From an uncultured Maribacter sp. (lineage in GTDB: Bacteria; Bacteroidota; Bacteroidia; Flavobacteriales; Flavobacteriaceae), in contig NZ_CANMTX010000004.1 in the NCBI RefSeq assembly GCF_947500985.1, positions 62,001-126,000 on the forward strand: a stretch of DNA of 64,000 bases, written 5' to 3'. Both the position numbers and the translations under genes were made by a program. Each line of letters starts with the position of its first letter. The stretch's first letter is position 1. Positions 54,949 to 63,907 of this stretch are shown here, piece after piece. The notes under the pieces are model-generated. The model did not search any database, had not been told where the DNA came from, and saw nothing but the letters and a program-made list of their open reading frames with translations.

Positions 54949-56277
54949 TTGGACCCAGACCCCTTACCGTTATTAATGACAACATTAGTTGTAAACGGTG
55001 TTTTTGCAATGAATATAGTTGTACTATGCGTACTACTTGTTTGCTCTGCACTTATTTCTGGAGCAGAAGTGGCTATGTTTGGTCTTTCATCAACCGAAAT
55101 TAAAGAACTACAAGACGAAAAATCTGCCCAAAGTTCAATTCTAATTAAGCTTCTAGAACGTCCAAAAAAATTATTGGCGACCATTTTAATAGCGAATAAT
55201 GCTATTAACATTGGTGTAGTGTTGCTATTTAGTATCATTGGCGATACCTTATTTGAAAATATAACTCAGGTGTGGTTCGGTGTTGTTTCGGTACGTTTTC
55301 TTTTAGAGGTCGTGGTCGCAACGTTTCTAATTTTAATGTTCGGTGAAATTCTACCAAAAGTGTATGCCAACAGAAATAGGATGAGTTTTGCTCATTTAAT
55401 GGCTTATCCATTAAGGGTGTTAGATTTTATTTTTTCTCCATTAAGTTTACCTATGCGTTCTGGAACATTGTTTTTGTATAATAAACTTGGTAAGCAGAAA
55501 TCAAGTTTAAGTGTCGATCAGTTGTCACAAGCGCTAGATTTAACTTCTCATGGCGATACCACTAAAGAAGAAAAAAAGATTTTAGAAGGTATTGTGACTT
55601 TTGGTAATACAGATACCAAACAAGTAATGAGACCTCGTATAGATATTTTTGCCCTTAATGAGCAAATGAAATTTCTTGAAGTTCTAGGAGAAATAAAGAA
55701 GAACGGGTATTCTAGAATTCCTGTTTTTGGTGAAAATATAGATACTGTAAAAGGTGTTTTGTATGTAAAGGATTTATTGCCTTACCTAGATCGAAAAACC
55801 TTTAATTGGATGACCTTGATCAGGGAGCCTTATTTTGTGCCTGAGAATAAAAAATTAGATGATTTATTGGGTGAATTTCAAGAGAAGAAGAATCATTTGG
55901 CTATAGTTGTAGATGAATATGGTGGTACTTCTGGCTTGGTGTCTTTAGAAGATATTATTGAAGAAATTGTAGGAGATATTAGTGATGAGTTTGATGATGA
56001 AGATTTGATTTTCTCGAAATTAGATGATTTCAATTATGTCTTTGAAGGGAAAACACCTCTTAAAGATTTTTATAGGGTTATCAAATTAGAGGATAATGAA
56101 ATCTTTGAAGAGAATAAAGGGGAGTCAGAAACCTTGGCTGGTTTTGTTTTAGAAAAGGCAGGAAGTTTCCCGAAAAGAGGTGAAAAAATACAATTTGATT
56201 CCTATACTTTTGTAGTTGAGGGTATGGACAAGAAGAGATTAAAACAAATAAAAGTAACCTTGCCACATGAAGAGTAA
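54949..56277 (+). CDS. gldE: Gliding motility protein GldE (CNNM/CBS type)
   Basis: A 442-residue membrane protein of the HlyC/CorC/CNNM family, needed for gliding and type 9 secretion function in Flavobacteria. The DUF21 domain with four helices fills residues about 15-190 (LVCSALISGAEVAMFGLSS, ILPKVYANRNR). A CBS pair follows at about 210-340 (TKQVMRPRIDIFAL, VVDEYGGTSGLVSLEDIIEE), and a C-terminal CorC/HlyC domain ends near KKRLKQIKV. The start is probably TTG (54949), with the usual DPDPLP opening; an ATG 27 bases in is an alternative. Its end overlaps gldD by 11 bases. Confidence 0.92.
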   Translation: MDPDPLPLLMTTLVVNGVFAMNIVVLCVLLVCSALISGAEVAMFGLSSTEIKELQDEKSAQSSILIKLLERPKKLLATILIANNAINIGVVLLFSIIGDTLFENITQVWFGVVSVRFLLEVVVATFLILMFGEILPKVYANRNRMSFAHLMAYPLRVLDFIFSPLSLPMRSGTLFLYNKLGKQKSSLSVDQLSQALDLTSHGDTTKEEKKILEGIVTFGNTDTKQVMRPRIDIFALNEQMKFLEVLGEIKKNGYSRIPVFGENIDTVKGVLYVKDLLPYLDRKTFNWMTLIREPYFVPENKKLDDLLGEFQEKKNHLAIVVDEYGGTSGLVSLEDIIEEIVGDISDEFDDEDLIFSKLDDFNYVFEGKTPLKDFYRVIKLEDNEIFEENKGESETLAGFVLEKAGSFPKRGEKIQFDSYTFVVEGMDKKRLKQIKVTLPHEE

Positions 56278-56827
56278 GTCATTCGTTGGATTTTTAATAG
56301 TATTTCTATTTATGGTTAGCTGTAAAGATGAAGAGGTACTCCCTAAACCCAAAGCTAAAATGCGGTTAGAATATCCGCAGGGAAAATTAGCAGATTTAGA
56401 AACTGAGAACTTCAGTTTTAAATACAATCAATTGGCAAATGCCGAACCAAATGGCGATCAAGCCTACACGATTTCTTATCCCGAAATGAAAGGCGCTATT
56501 TTTCTAAGCTATAAGAAGATTGACGGTAATTTAGCTCAATTGATCAATGATTCTAAAAGGCTTAGTTACGAACATGCTGCAAAAGCAGATAACATTGTAG
56601 AGCAGCCGTATGTAAATCCTGATAATAAAATATATGGCGCGTTATTTGAGGTGCAGGGTAATGCTGCCTCGCAATCTCAATTTTTTGTCACCGATAGTAC
56701 CGAACACTTTTTAACCGGTTCTGTATATTTTTATACGAAACCCAATTATGATTCTATTCTACCTGCAGCGTCATATCTTCAGAATGACATTAGGGGAATT
56801 ATAGAAACACTTCGGTGGAAAAAATAA
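56267..56827 (+). CDS. gldD: Gliding motility lipoprotein GldD
   Basis: A 186-residue lipoprotein (signal FLIVFLFMVSC, lipid Cys at about 19) with the GldD pattern: PKPKAKMRLEYPQGKLADLE, YTISYPEMKGAIFLSYKKID and SVYFYTKPNYDSILPAASYL. GldD is essential for gliding and for the type 9 secretion system in F. johnsoniae; its biochemical role is unclear. The ATG overlaps gldE by 11 bases, so translation is coupled. Confidence 0.93.
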   Translation: MKSKSFVGFLIVFLFMVSCKDEEVLPKPKAKMRLEYPQGKLADLETENFSFKYNQLANAEPNGDQAYTISYPEMKGAIFLSYKKIDGNLAQLINDSKRLSYEHAAKADNIVEQPYVNPDNKIYGALFEVQGNAASQSQFFVTDSTEHFLTGSVYFYTKPNYDSILPAASYLQNDIRGIIETLRWKK

Positions 56828-56833
56828 AGTCGT

Positions 56834-57784
56834 ATGGTTACAAAACAAGACCTATTAGATTGTCATAAACGAATAACGCCATTTATTCATAATACAGCTG
56901 TTTTAACATCGAGATTAATTGATAAAGAGGTCAATGCTCAAGTTTTTTTTAAGTGCGAGAATTTTCAAAGAGCAGGAGCTTATAAAATACGAGGTGCTAC
57001 CAATGCCATTTTACAATTATCAGAAGAGCAAAAGAAAAGCGGAGTAGTAACACATTCGTCGGGTAATTTTGCCCAAGCACTGTCATTAGCAGCACAGAGT
57101 GTTGGTGTTACCGCACATATTGTAATGCCAAATACAGCTCCGGAAGTTAAAAAAGTAGGGGTTAGAGAGTATGGTGGTAAAATTTATGAGTGTGAGCCAA
57201 CAGTAGAGGCGAGGCAAGCATTAGCAGATGAAATAGGATTAAAAACGGGTGCTACTTTCGTGCATCCTTCCAACGATACTAATGTTATTTTAGGTCAAGG
57301 TACTGCAGCCTTAGAGTTACTCGAAAAACAATCCGATTTAGATTTTATATTTTGCCCTGTTGGTGGTGGCGGCCTTATTGCTGGTTCTGCGTTAGCCGCT
57401 AAATATTTTGGAGATAACTGTTGCGTTTATGGAGCTGAGCCGTTTGAAGCAGATGACGCATACCGATCTTTACAAAGTGGAAAAATTGAAAGTAATGAAA
57501 CAACAAATACCATTGCTGACGGGTTAAAGACGATGTTAGGTGATAAAAACTTTCCTATTATAAAAGAACTGGTAAGTGGTATTGTTAGAATTACGGAAGA
57601 TGAAATAATAGCTGCTATGAGACTCGTTTGGGAACGTATGAAAATCATCATAGAACCCTCTAGTGCGGTAACTGTGGCTGCAGTTTTAAAACAATCAAAA
57701 GAGCAGCCAGAAGTTTTTCAGAATAAAAAAATAGGCATAATTATTTCTGGAGGAAATGTAGACTTATCTAATTTACCTTTTTAG
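56834..57784 (+). CDS. Threonine/serine dehydratase-like PLP enzyme
   Basis: A 316-residue fold-type II PLP enzyme. The cofactor lysine is in NFQRAGAYKIRGATNAI, the SSGNF loop is in THSSGNFAQALSLAA and the phosphate-binding GGGGL in CPVGGGGLIAGSALA. Length and features such as EPSSAVTVAAVLKQ fit catabolic threonine dehydratase or serine racemase; neither regulatory ACT domains nor the biosynthetic IlvA C-terminus are present. The reaction (threonine to 2-oxobutyrate plus ammonia, or serine racemisation) cannot be fixed from sequence. It follows gldD by six bases. Confidence 0.9.
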   Translation: MVTKQDLLDCHKRITPFIHNTAVLTSRLIDKEVNAQVFFKCENFQRAGAYKIRGATNAILQLSEEQKKSGVVTHSSGNFAQALSLAAQSVGVTAHIVMPNTAPEVKKVGVREYGGKIYECEPTVEARQALADEIGLKTGATFVHPSNDTNVILGQGTAALELLEKQSDLDFIFCPVGGGGLIAGSALAAKYFGDNCCVYGAEPFEADDAYRSLQSGKIESNETTNTIADGLKTMLGDKNFPIIKELVSGIVRITEDEIIAAMRLVWERMKIIIEPSSAVTVAAVLKQSKEQPEVFQNKKIGIIISGGNVDLSNLPF

Positions 57785-57796
57785 AATACGTTGTTT

Positions 57797-58219
57797 TTAT
57801 TGCTTGCTTAAAATTTCTTCTGCACGCTCAATACTAGAATTGATGTTTTCTTTTACTTGTAGAACTTTCTCTTCTTCTTCTTTTAGCCATTGTTTCTTTT
57901 CGTCAGAAAGTTCTTTGCCATCCATTATTTCTTCTGAATCGAAACGATCGCCAAAACCTTGCATCCAATCCATCATCGATCTATTGGCTTCTTGAAGGTC
58001 TTTTATGGCTTTTGCTTCAACAGACTCGGCTCCTAAAGAATCTGCCATTGGTTTTAATTGGCCAACTAGCTTTCCTAAAGTTCCCATTTTCGGCATTACT
58101 TCGTCATGAATGCTCATTACGTTCTCCATTTTAGAAGGCTCTTCAGCTTTCTTGGTTTCTTTGCAAGAAGTGAACGTAATTAATGTAGCTATGGCAAGTG
58201 TATAAAGTATATTTTTCAT
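57797..58219 (-). CDS. Small helical lipoprotein of unknown function
   Basis: A 140-residue lipoprotein (MKNILYTLAIATLITFTSCK; lipid Cys19). The mature part is almost entirely alpha-helical and charged, with motifs MENVMSIHDEVMPKMGTLGK and ANRSMMDWMQGFGDRF. Family members in Flavobacteria are often labelled viral A-type inclusion protein-like because of the coiled coil, which says nothing about function. It starts one base after the HMA-domain gene stop, so the two form an operon. Confidence 0.8.
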   Translation of the reverse strand: MKNILYTLAIATLITFTSCKETKKAEEPSKMENVMSIHDEVMPKMGTLGKLVGQLKPMADSLGAESVEAKAIKDLQEANRSMMDWMQGFGDRFDSEEIMDGKELSDEKKQWLKEEEEKVLQVKENINSSIERAEEILSKQ

Positions 58220-58220
58220 T

Positions 58221-58574
58221 TTAGTTGTCTTTTGAAGTAACAGTATTTATGGTGTAAACGTAGTCTTTAACTTTGGTGCCGGTAATAACAGTCTCTATCT
58301 CTTCAATGCTAATGATTGTAGGGTCAAAGGTTATAAGTCCGTTTTTATTTTCAAAACTAATTTCTGAAGAAACTACACCTTCGGTTTCCATTAAATTAGA
58401 AGAGATTTTATCTGCACAACCTACTTGGCAAGCCATACCGTCTATCCCAACTAAAATAGTACTTGAAGAGCTATTTTCAATTTCAGTAGGTAAAGTGGCG
58501 TCTTCTTGAGCTAAAGAAACATTGGTTGCTAGTGTGAATATGGTCACAAATAGAAATAATACTTTGAATTTCAT
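58221..58574 (-). CDS. Exported heavy-metal-associated-domain protein with CxxxC motif
   Basis: A 117-residue exported protein (signal ending NVSLAQ). Residues about 40-110 fit the ferredoxin-like HMA fold of copper chaperones: TILVGIDGMACQVGCADKIS, then VSSEISFENKNGLITFD and EEIETVITG. The metal loop is C-x3-C (CQVGC) instead of C-x2-C, so canonical Cu(I) chelation is uncertain. It is co-transcribed with a small lipoprotein gene one base downstream. Role in metal handling is plausible but inferred. Confidence 0.85.
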   Translation of the reverse strand: MKFKVLFLFVTIFTLATNVSLAQEDATLPTEIENSSSSTILVGIDGMACQVGCADKISSNLMETEGVVSSEISFENKNGLITFDPTIISIEEIETVITGTKVKDYVYTINTVTSKDN

Positions 58575-58683
58575 AACACTGAATTAATGGTTACGTTGTT
58601 AACATAAACCTTATTTTAAGGTAAAGATACCAAATATGTAAAATGCTTTATCTAATCAATAGTAAAAATTAGTCTGTAACTAG

Positions 58684-58712
58684 TTGTATTATTTAGAAAA
58701 ACCCCACTTTTG
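58684..58712 (+). promoter_or_regulatory. Candidate promoter of the DMT permease gene
   Basis: TTG (58684-58686) and CACTTTTG (58705-58712) are 18 bases apart, close to the Bacteroidota -33/-7 arrangement. It overlaps the region that a longer reading frame would translate, supporting the downstream TTG start at 58729. Confidence 0.45.
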
Positions 58713-58728
58713 TTGTAAATTAAAAGAA

Positions 58729-59613
58729 TTGAAGAATATAGATCAAAAGTGGATTTACCTAGTTGTTCTGTCACTTATATGGGGTTCTTCCTTTATACTT
58801 ATTAAAAGGTCTTTAGTTGGTTATACACCTTTGCAAGTAGGTGGGCTAAGAATCGTATTTGCATCTATATTGTTATTTATTCTTGGTTTTAAATCGTTGA
58901 AGACACTTTCAAAAACCGATTGGAAATGGGTGACCATTGCAGGGTTGTGTAGTTCATTTTTTCCTCCTTTTTTCTTTGCCTTGGCGCAAATGGAAATTAG
59001 TAGTGGTATTACGTCTATTCTTAATTCTGTGGCGCCTTTGTTTACAACCCTGGTGGGTATAGCACTTTTTGGACTATCACTGAAGGGAAGACAAGTTCTA
59101 GGGGTTTTGATAGGTCTTTTTGGTACTATAGTTCTTATTGCTGCAGGTATGGAAAATAATGTGAACCAGAACTATTGGTATTCTTTATTTATAATTATTG
59201 CTGCATTGGGTTATGCTTTTAATATCAACATCATTAAGAAGTATTTATCTCATTTAACTCCGCTAGCGGTAACGACGGCTAGTTTCGGAGTCGCTTTTCT
59301 TCCGGCATTAATTATATTGATTTATACTGGGGTGTTTAAGCAGTTTGCGAGTGATAGTGCTATGCATGAAGCTGTGTGGTACATTATGGTATTGGCTTTT
59401 CTAGGTACGGCTTTGGCGAATATCTTATTTAATAAATTAATAAAACTATCTAGTCCTGTATTTGCAGCATCGGTAACGTATCTAATTCCACTTGTAGCCG
59501 TGTTATGGGGTTTTTTAGATGGAGAAAATATAAGTATCCTGCAACTATTAGGCGGACTCATTATCTTATTTGGTGTTTGGCTGGTTAATAGAAAAAAAGT
59601 GTTAGTTCTGTAA
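58729..59613 (+). CDS. EamA-family drug/metabolite transporter
   Basis: A DMT superfamily permease of about 294 residues with ten helices in two EamA halves: WIYLVVLSLIWGSSFILIKR opening the first, and FIIIAALGYAFNINIIKKYL the second. Helix-10 ends LFGVWLVNRKKVLVL. The open frame begins at 58684, but a promoter-like element lies in its first 30 bases and family members start next to the first helix, so the TTG at 58729 is chosen. Substrate unknown, probably a small metabolite or amino acid efflux. It diverges from the HMA gene. Confidence 0.88.
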   Translation: MKNIDQKWIYLVVLSLIWGSSFILIKRSLVGYTPLQVGGLRIVFASILLFILGFKSLKTLSKTDWKWVTIAGLCSSFFPPFFFALAQMEISSGITSILNSVAPLFTTLVGIALFGLSLKGRQVLGVLIGLFGTIVLIAAGMENNVNQNYWYSLFIIIAALGYAFNINIIKKYLSHLTPLAVTTASFGVAFLPALIILIYTGVFKQFASDSAMHEAVWYIMVLAFLGTALANILFNKLIKLSSPVFAASVTYLIPLVAVLWGFLDGENISILQLLGGLIILFGVWLVNRKKVLVL

Positions 59614-59687
59614 AAATAATTCTGCGTACTGTAACAAACTTAACTTAAGGTAGTCTTTGTATAGAACTAATCAAAAAAACGAAAATC

Positions 59688-60431
59688 ATGAAAAAAATCA
59701 TATTTACGCTACTTGCAGCAACCTTTGTTGTAGGCAGTATACAGGCTCAAGAAAAAACATTCAACGTAAAATCTTTCGATAAACTAATTGTTAGTCCGCA
59801 TATAGAATTAAATCTTGTTGAAGGCGAAGAGGAAAGTGTTGTTATTGACAATGCAAAAATATCATTAGATAAAATAAATGTTGAGGTGGAGGGCAGAACG
59901 CTGCGTTTGTACTTAGACGGTGCTAAGGTTGTAACCAAATCTGAACGTATTTCAACTGATAAATGGAGAGGTAGTAAATCGCTTTATAATGGCACTATGG
60001 CTTCTATTACGGTAACATATAGAAAACTAGAAAATCTATCGATACGAGGAGAAGAAATAGTAAGATGCAAAAATCTATTCAATGCCGATGATTTTAAAAT
60101 GTCGTTATACGGAGCCGCTAAAGTATACTTTGATTCGGTTTCTATAGATGAATTAACAGTAGCAATTTATGGTAGTAGCTATTTAGAAATCAGTGAAGGA
60201 AATGTGGCGCGCCAAGTATTTAGGGCATATGGCGAGAGTGAGATAAATACAGAAGGTATGGTTGCAGATGAAACTAAAATTACCGCTTATGGCGAAAGTA
60301 ATTTTAGGGTAAATGTTGTTGAAAGGTTGAAAGTAACATGCTATGGAGAAACAAATATCAACTACACTGGTAACCCAGAAGTAGATAAAGGATTAATATT
60401 CGGAGAAGCAACAATTAGAAAAATAGGATAA
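59688..60431 (+). CDS. GIN-domain (DUF2807) exported protein
   Basis: A 247-residue exported protein (signal MKKIIFTLLAATFVVGSIQAQ) with the head GIN/DUF2807 beta-helix fold: FDKLIVSPHIELNLVEGEEE, ASITVTYRKLENLSIRGEEI, then repeated turns such as SLYGAAKVYFDS, AIYGSSYLEIS and TAYGESNFRVN. The repeats at about 8-20 residue spacing form a right-handed beta helix. Function unknown; likely surface or periplasmic. It is convergent with the M16 pair across a bidirectional terminator. Confidence 0.88.
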   Translation: MKKIIFTLLAATFVVGSIQAQEKTFNVKSFDKLIVSPHIELNLVEGEEESVVIDNAKISLDKINVEVEGRTLRLYLDGAKVVTKSERISTDKWRGSKSLYNGTMASITVTYRKLENLSIRGEEIVRCKNLFNADDFKMSLYGAAKVYFDSVSIDELTVAIYGSSYLEISEGNVARQVFRAYGESEINTEGMVADETKITAYGESNFRVNVVERLKVTCYGETNINYTGNPEVDKGLIFGEATIRKIG

Positions 60432-60457
60432 TATCTTAACCTAGAAATTGAAAAACA

Positions 60458-60486
60458 AAAAACCCGCTACTTAGCGGGTTTTTCTA
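60458..60486. terminator. Bidirectional terminator between the GIN-domain gene and the M16 gene
   Basis: AAACCCGCT pairs with AGCGGGTTT around a short loop, with an A-rich run before and T-rich run after, so it serves both convergent genes. Confidence 0.82.
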
Positions 60487-60503
60487 TTTGTAATGAATTG
60501 TTG

Positions 60504-62582
60504 TTATTCAAAATCAGCAGGCGCTACCCCGTCATTTACTTTGATTTCAGAAACTATAAATTCAAAAGATTGTGGACCGACAGTCTGCATTATTTTATAA
60601 GGAAACAATATGCCAGACACCTCTTTGTAATCTTCAAAATTAGAAGTGCTTGAAATTTGCTGACCTTGCATTTCAGTTACGGTTACCTCTTGTAATTTAA
60701 GTCCGGTTTCAACATCATAGAAAGCAGATTTGTTTTCGCCAACTTTAAGTTTGTAGGTATTTTTATCGCCAACCAATTCCATACCTTCTATTACTACAGA
60801 ATCATCGTTTATTAATTGAAGTTCAGTGAAAGGAGCAGATTCCTTTTTAATAGCTTTCAATTCCTTTTCTTCAAGATCCTTACGTTGACCTTGCATAACC
60901 ATGTAGCCTGTATCTCCATTTAGTACTTGTTTACTAACTGAATTACCCATCATTTGTACATCTTGCATTAGTTGGTCGCTAGATGTTTTTTTAATGTTCA
61001 GATTAAGCTTCATGCCTTGCATTTCTGCTTCGGCCATCATTGCTAAGGTATTGACGCCTTCTAGTTTTGATTTTCCACCAATAGCTTCAATATATTTTTC
61101 AAGTACAGATTGCGCAGATACATCACTTGGTAAAGCAGCACTGTAATCAGGAGTTTCAACTCTATCGGCAGTTTTAGAATAAGCAAGTACAGGCAGCTTC
61201 TTTCCTTTGAACTCAACATTTTCTAGGTTAGCCAAAATATCGCTTCCTTTTCCAACGACAATTACTCGGGCGTTATCAACATTGAAATATTTTTTGGCAG
61301 CTGTTTCTACTTCTTCTTTGCTAACCTTATCTAGTTTCTCTAAAAATGTTTTGTAAAAATCTTTAGATAGATTTTCTTTCTCAACATTCAAAGCATATCT
61401 CGCAATGGTTTCTGGATCTTCTAGCGCCATTATGAAACTACCGGCATATAAGGCTTTGGTATTTTTTAATTCCTCATCGGTTACAGGTTTAGTGGTAATA
61501 AGCTCAAGTTCTTTTAACATTTCTACTACAGAACTATCGGTGACCATATTTCTAACTTCTGCAGATGCTCTAAATCTAGAAGGACCATATTTGTCGTTGC
61601 CAATAGAAGAATAGGCGCCGTAAGTGTAGCCCTTATCTTCTCTCAAATTAGAATACAATCTACTATCAGATCCCCCGCCCAATATTTCGTTGGCTAAAAG
61701 GGAGGCTATATAATCATCGTCTTTCATTTTAAGGTTTACGATATTCTGTACTGTAATTTCTGACTGAACGGCATTTGGCATATCAACGAAGTTAATTTGC
61801 GTATTTGGTACGTTCTTAGACTGAGAATAAGAGAAGCTTGGTGGCACGGCTTTGGTCCATGATGTAAAATAGGTTTCTGTTAAAGTCTTTACTTCTTTAA
61901 AATTTACATCACCAATAATAATTAAATAGGCATTAGCAGGTACAAAATATTCTCTGTAAAACTCTTCAACATCACCAAGGGTAACATTGTTTACTGTGGC
62001 TTCGGTGGTAAATTCTCCATAAGGATGATTTTTACCGTAAGCTAAAGCCCTTTGAACTCTACTAGAAATCGAAGAAACTACTTTCTCTTCAGATTTTAAT
62101 CCGGTAATAAGTTTGTCTTTTTCTTTGTCAAATTCCTCTTGAGTAAAATTCGGATTTATAGCTGCGTCTGCCATAAGTTCCATCATTCTAGAAAAGTATT
62201 TAGAAAGCGATTGAGCGTAAGCGCCTTGAGAGCTAAAATATAGCCTAGCTCCTAAAAAATCGATTTCTTCGTTAAAGGCTTCTTTAGTTATATTTTTAGA
62301 TCCTAGCCCTAAAAGACTACCAGCTAAACTAGCTGTGCCAGCTTTATCACCTTCTAAAATTGGCGGGTTGTCAATTGATAATTGCATAGATACTCTTGGT
62401 AGTTTATGGTTTTCGACTACCAATACTTTTAATCCGTTATTAAGGTTAAAAGATTGCGGTTCTCCTAAGTTAATTTCAGGTGCTGGACCTGGTTTAGGCA
62501 TAACTGTACGGTCTACCTGTGCTTGTAGAGTAATTACCGAGAATAATGTTAAGAATAATATATATGTAGTTTTCATAGTCAT
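60504..62582 (-). CDS. M16 peptidase non-catalytic partner with C-terminal LolA-like extension
   Basis: A 692-residue exported protein (signal TYILFLTLFSVITLQAQ). Residues about 30-470 form the two M16 halves (NLNNGLKVLVVENHKLPRVS, EFYREYFVPANAYLIIIGDV). Where the zinc motif HxxEH should be, the sequence reads TASLAGSLLGLG, so the chain is inactive as an enzyme. It keeps the Arg-Tyr substrate pair in LREDKGYTYGAYS. Residues about 480-692 resemble a LolA/outer-membrane-lipoprotein-sorting-like beta domain (YIEAIGGKSKLEGVNTLAMM, NGDTGYMVMQGQR). It starts two bases after the catalytic M16 gene, so the pair should form a heterodimer. Confidence 0.88.
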   Translation of the reverse strand: MTMKTTYILFLTLFSVITLQAQVDRTVMPKPGPAPEINLGEPQSFNLNNGLKVLVVENHKLPRVSMQLSIDNPPILEGDKAGTASLAGSLLGLGSKNITKEAFNEEIDFLGARLYFSSQGAYAQSLSKYFSRMMELMADAAINPNFTQEEFDKEKDKLITGLKSEEKVVSSISSRVQRALAYGKNHPYGEFTTEATVNNVTLGDVEEFYREYFVPANAYLIIIGDVNFKEVKTLTETYFTSWTKAVPPSFSYSQSKNVPNTQINFVDMPNAVQSEITVQNIVNLKMKDDDYIASLLANEILGGGSDSRLYSNLREDKGYTYGAYSSIGNDKYGPSRFRASAEVRNMVTDSSVVEMLKELELITTKPVTDEELKNTKALYAGSFIMALEDPETIARYALNVEKENLSKDFYKTFLEKLDKVSKEEVETAAKKYFNVDNARVIVVGKGSDILANLENVEFKGKKLPVLAYSKTADRVETPDYSAALPSDVSAQSVLEKYIEAIGGKSKLEGVNTLAMMAEAEMQGMKLNLNIKKTSSDQLMQDVQMMGNSVSKQVLNGDTGYMVMQGQRKDLEEKELKAIKKESAPFTELQLINDDSVVIEGMELVGDKNTYKLKVGENKSAFYDVETGLKLQEVTVTEMQGQQISSTSNFEDYKEVSGILFPYKIMQTVGPQSFEFIVSEIKVNDGVAPADFE

Positions 62583-62584
62583 TT

Positions 62585-63907
62585 TTAGTTTGCAGTATTT
62601 TGTTCAGGTAAATATTCTAATACTAACCTTTGGTTAGGTTTTAAATATTTGTTGGCAACTTCTTTGATTTCTTCTCTGGTAATAGATCTATAAACCTCTA
62701 TTTCTTTATTAATTAAAGAAGTGTCACCGTAAAGCATATAGTATTCAGCTAGAGAACTAGCAATACCTTCAACACTTGAATTACTGTTTACAAATTCATT
62801 TTCAAACTTGTTTTGTAGTTTTTGATAATCGTTTTCAGAAATAAGGTTACTTCTTAATTTCTCTACTTCTGTTTCAATAGAGGTATTAAGTGTGCTTAAG
62901 CTAGTCTCGCCTACCGGAAGTGCAAAAACGATATACATACCATAATCTTCTAATGTAACCGGTATGGCGCCAATTTGTAAGGCTTGCTTTTCTTCGTCGA
63001 CCATTTTCTTATAAAGTTTAGAAGAAGGTCCGTCAGATAAATAAGTAGAAATCATTTCTAATACCTGGCTTTCTCTATTTTTTAGACCGGGAGTTCTATA
63101 AGCGATCATAGTAGCCGGTATTTGAATATTAGAGTCGTAAGCCTTTGCGTTAATTTCTGATGTTATAGGAGATTCTTTTGGAAAGTTTCTTGCAATTTCT
63201 GCTCCCTTAGGGATATCCTTAAAGTAATCTGAAATCAATTTTTTGGCATTTTCTTTCTCAAAATCACCTGCAATAACTAATACGGCATTGTTAGGAGAAT
63301 AGAATTTTTTCTGAAAAGCTATAAATTCATCTAGGGTAGCAGCATCTAAATCTGCCATTTTACCGATAACCGTTTCTTTATAAGGATGGCTTTTAAAAAG
63401 GTTTCTCTTTATATTTTCGATAAACTTGCCATATGGTGAATTATCGACACGAAGTCTTTTTTCTTCCTTAACAACTTCATTTTGAGTGTCAACCCCTTTT
63501 TGATTGATAACAGGATGAAGCATTCTTTCAGATTCTAGCCAAAGTCCTAGTTCTAGGTTGTTGGAAGGAAAAACTTCGTAATAGTACGTTCTATCTTCAT
63601 TGGTGGTAGCATTACCTGATCCGCCATTAGAAGAGACTATTTTGTCCCATTGTCCTTTTTCAATGTTCTCGGTACCTTCAAAAAGAAGATGTTCGAAAAA
63701 ATGTGCAAATCCGGTTCGTTTTGGATCTTCATCTTTAGATCCGACATGGTATAAAACCGAAATTGAGATAATAGGTGCGGTATTGTCTTGGTGTAGAATA
63801 ACGTGTAGGTCGTTGTCTAAGTTGTACTCTTCAAAAGCGACCTCTTGTGCGAGTCCGGCAAATCCAAAAAAAGATACTGCCGAAACCAGTAGTAATTTCA
63901 TTTTCAT
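62585..63907 (-). CDS. M16 family zinc peptidase, catalytic subunit
   Basis: A 440-residue exported peptidase (signal LLLVSAVSFFGFAGLAQ). The inverted zinc motif is intact in FAHFFEHLLFEGTENIEKGQ (HFFEH), with the third ligand Glu in VVKEEKRLRVDN about 75 residues on. The second half, VLVIAGDFEKENAKKLISDY to VLEYLPEQ, lacks the Arg-Tyr pair found in the partner. Such complementary chains form the heterodimeric M16B proteases. It acts on peptides in the periplasm; natural substrates are unknown. Its stop lies two bases before the partner's start. Confidence 0.93.
   Translation of the reverse strand: MKMKLLLVSAVSFFGFAGLAQEVAFEEYNLDNDLHVILHQDNTAPIISISVLYHVGSKDEDPKRTGFAHFFEHLLFEGTENIEKGQWDKIVSSNGGSGNATTNEDRTYYYEVFPSNNLELGLWLESERMLHPVINQKGVDTQNEVVKEEKRLRVDNSPYGKFIENIKRNLFKSHPYKETVIGKMADLDAATLDEFIAFQKKFYSPNNAVLVIAGDFEKENAKKLISDYFKDIPKGAEIARNFPKESPITSEINAKAYDSNIQIPATMIAYRTPGLKNRESQVLEMISTYLSDGPSSKLYKKMVDEEKQALQIGAIPVTLEDYGMYIVFALPVGETSLSTLNTSIETEVEKLRSNLISENDYQKLQNKFENEFVNSNSSVEGIASSLAEYYMLYGDTSLINKEIEVYRSITREEIKEVANKYLKPNQRLVLEYLPEQNTAN

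Noticed and set aside
54870-55238. Minus-strand 122-codon frame over the ssb-gldE junction
   Set aside because: Overlaps the well-supported ssb and gldE genes and has no domain pattern.
58684-58728. N-terminal extension of the EamA transporter
   Set aside because: The 15 extra residues precede the first helix, and a promoter-like TTG-N18-CACTTTTG lies in that stretch.
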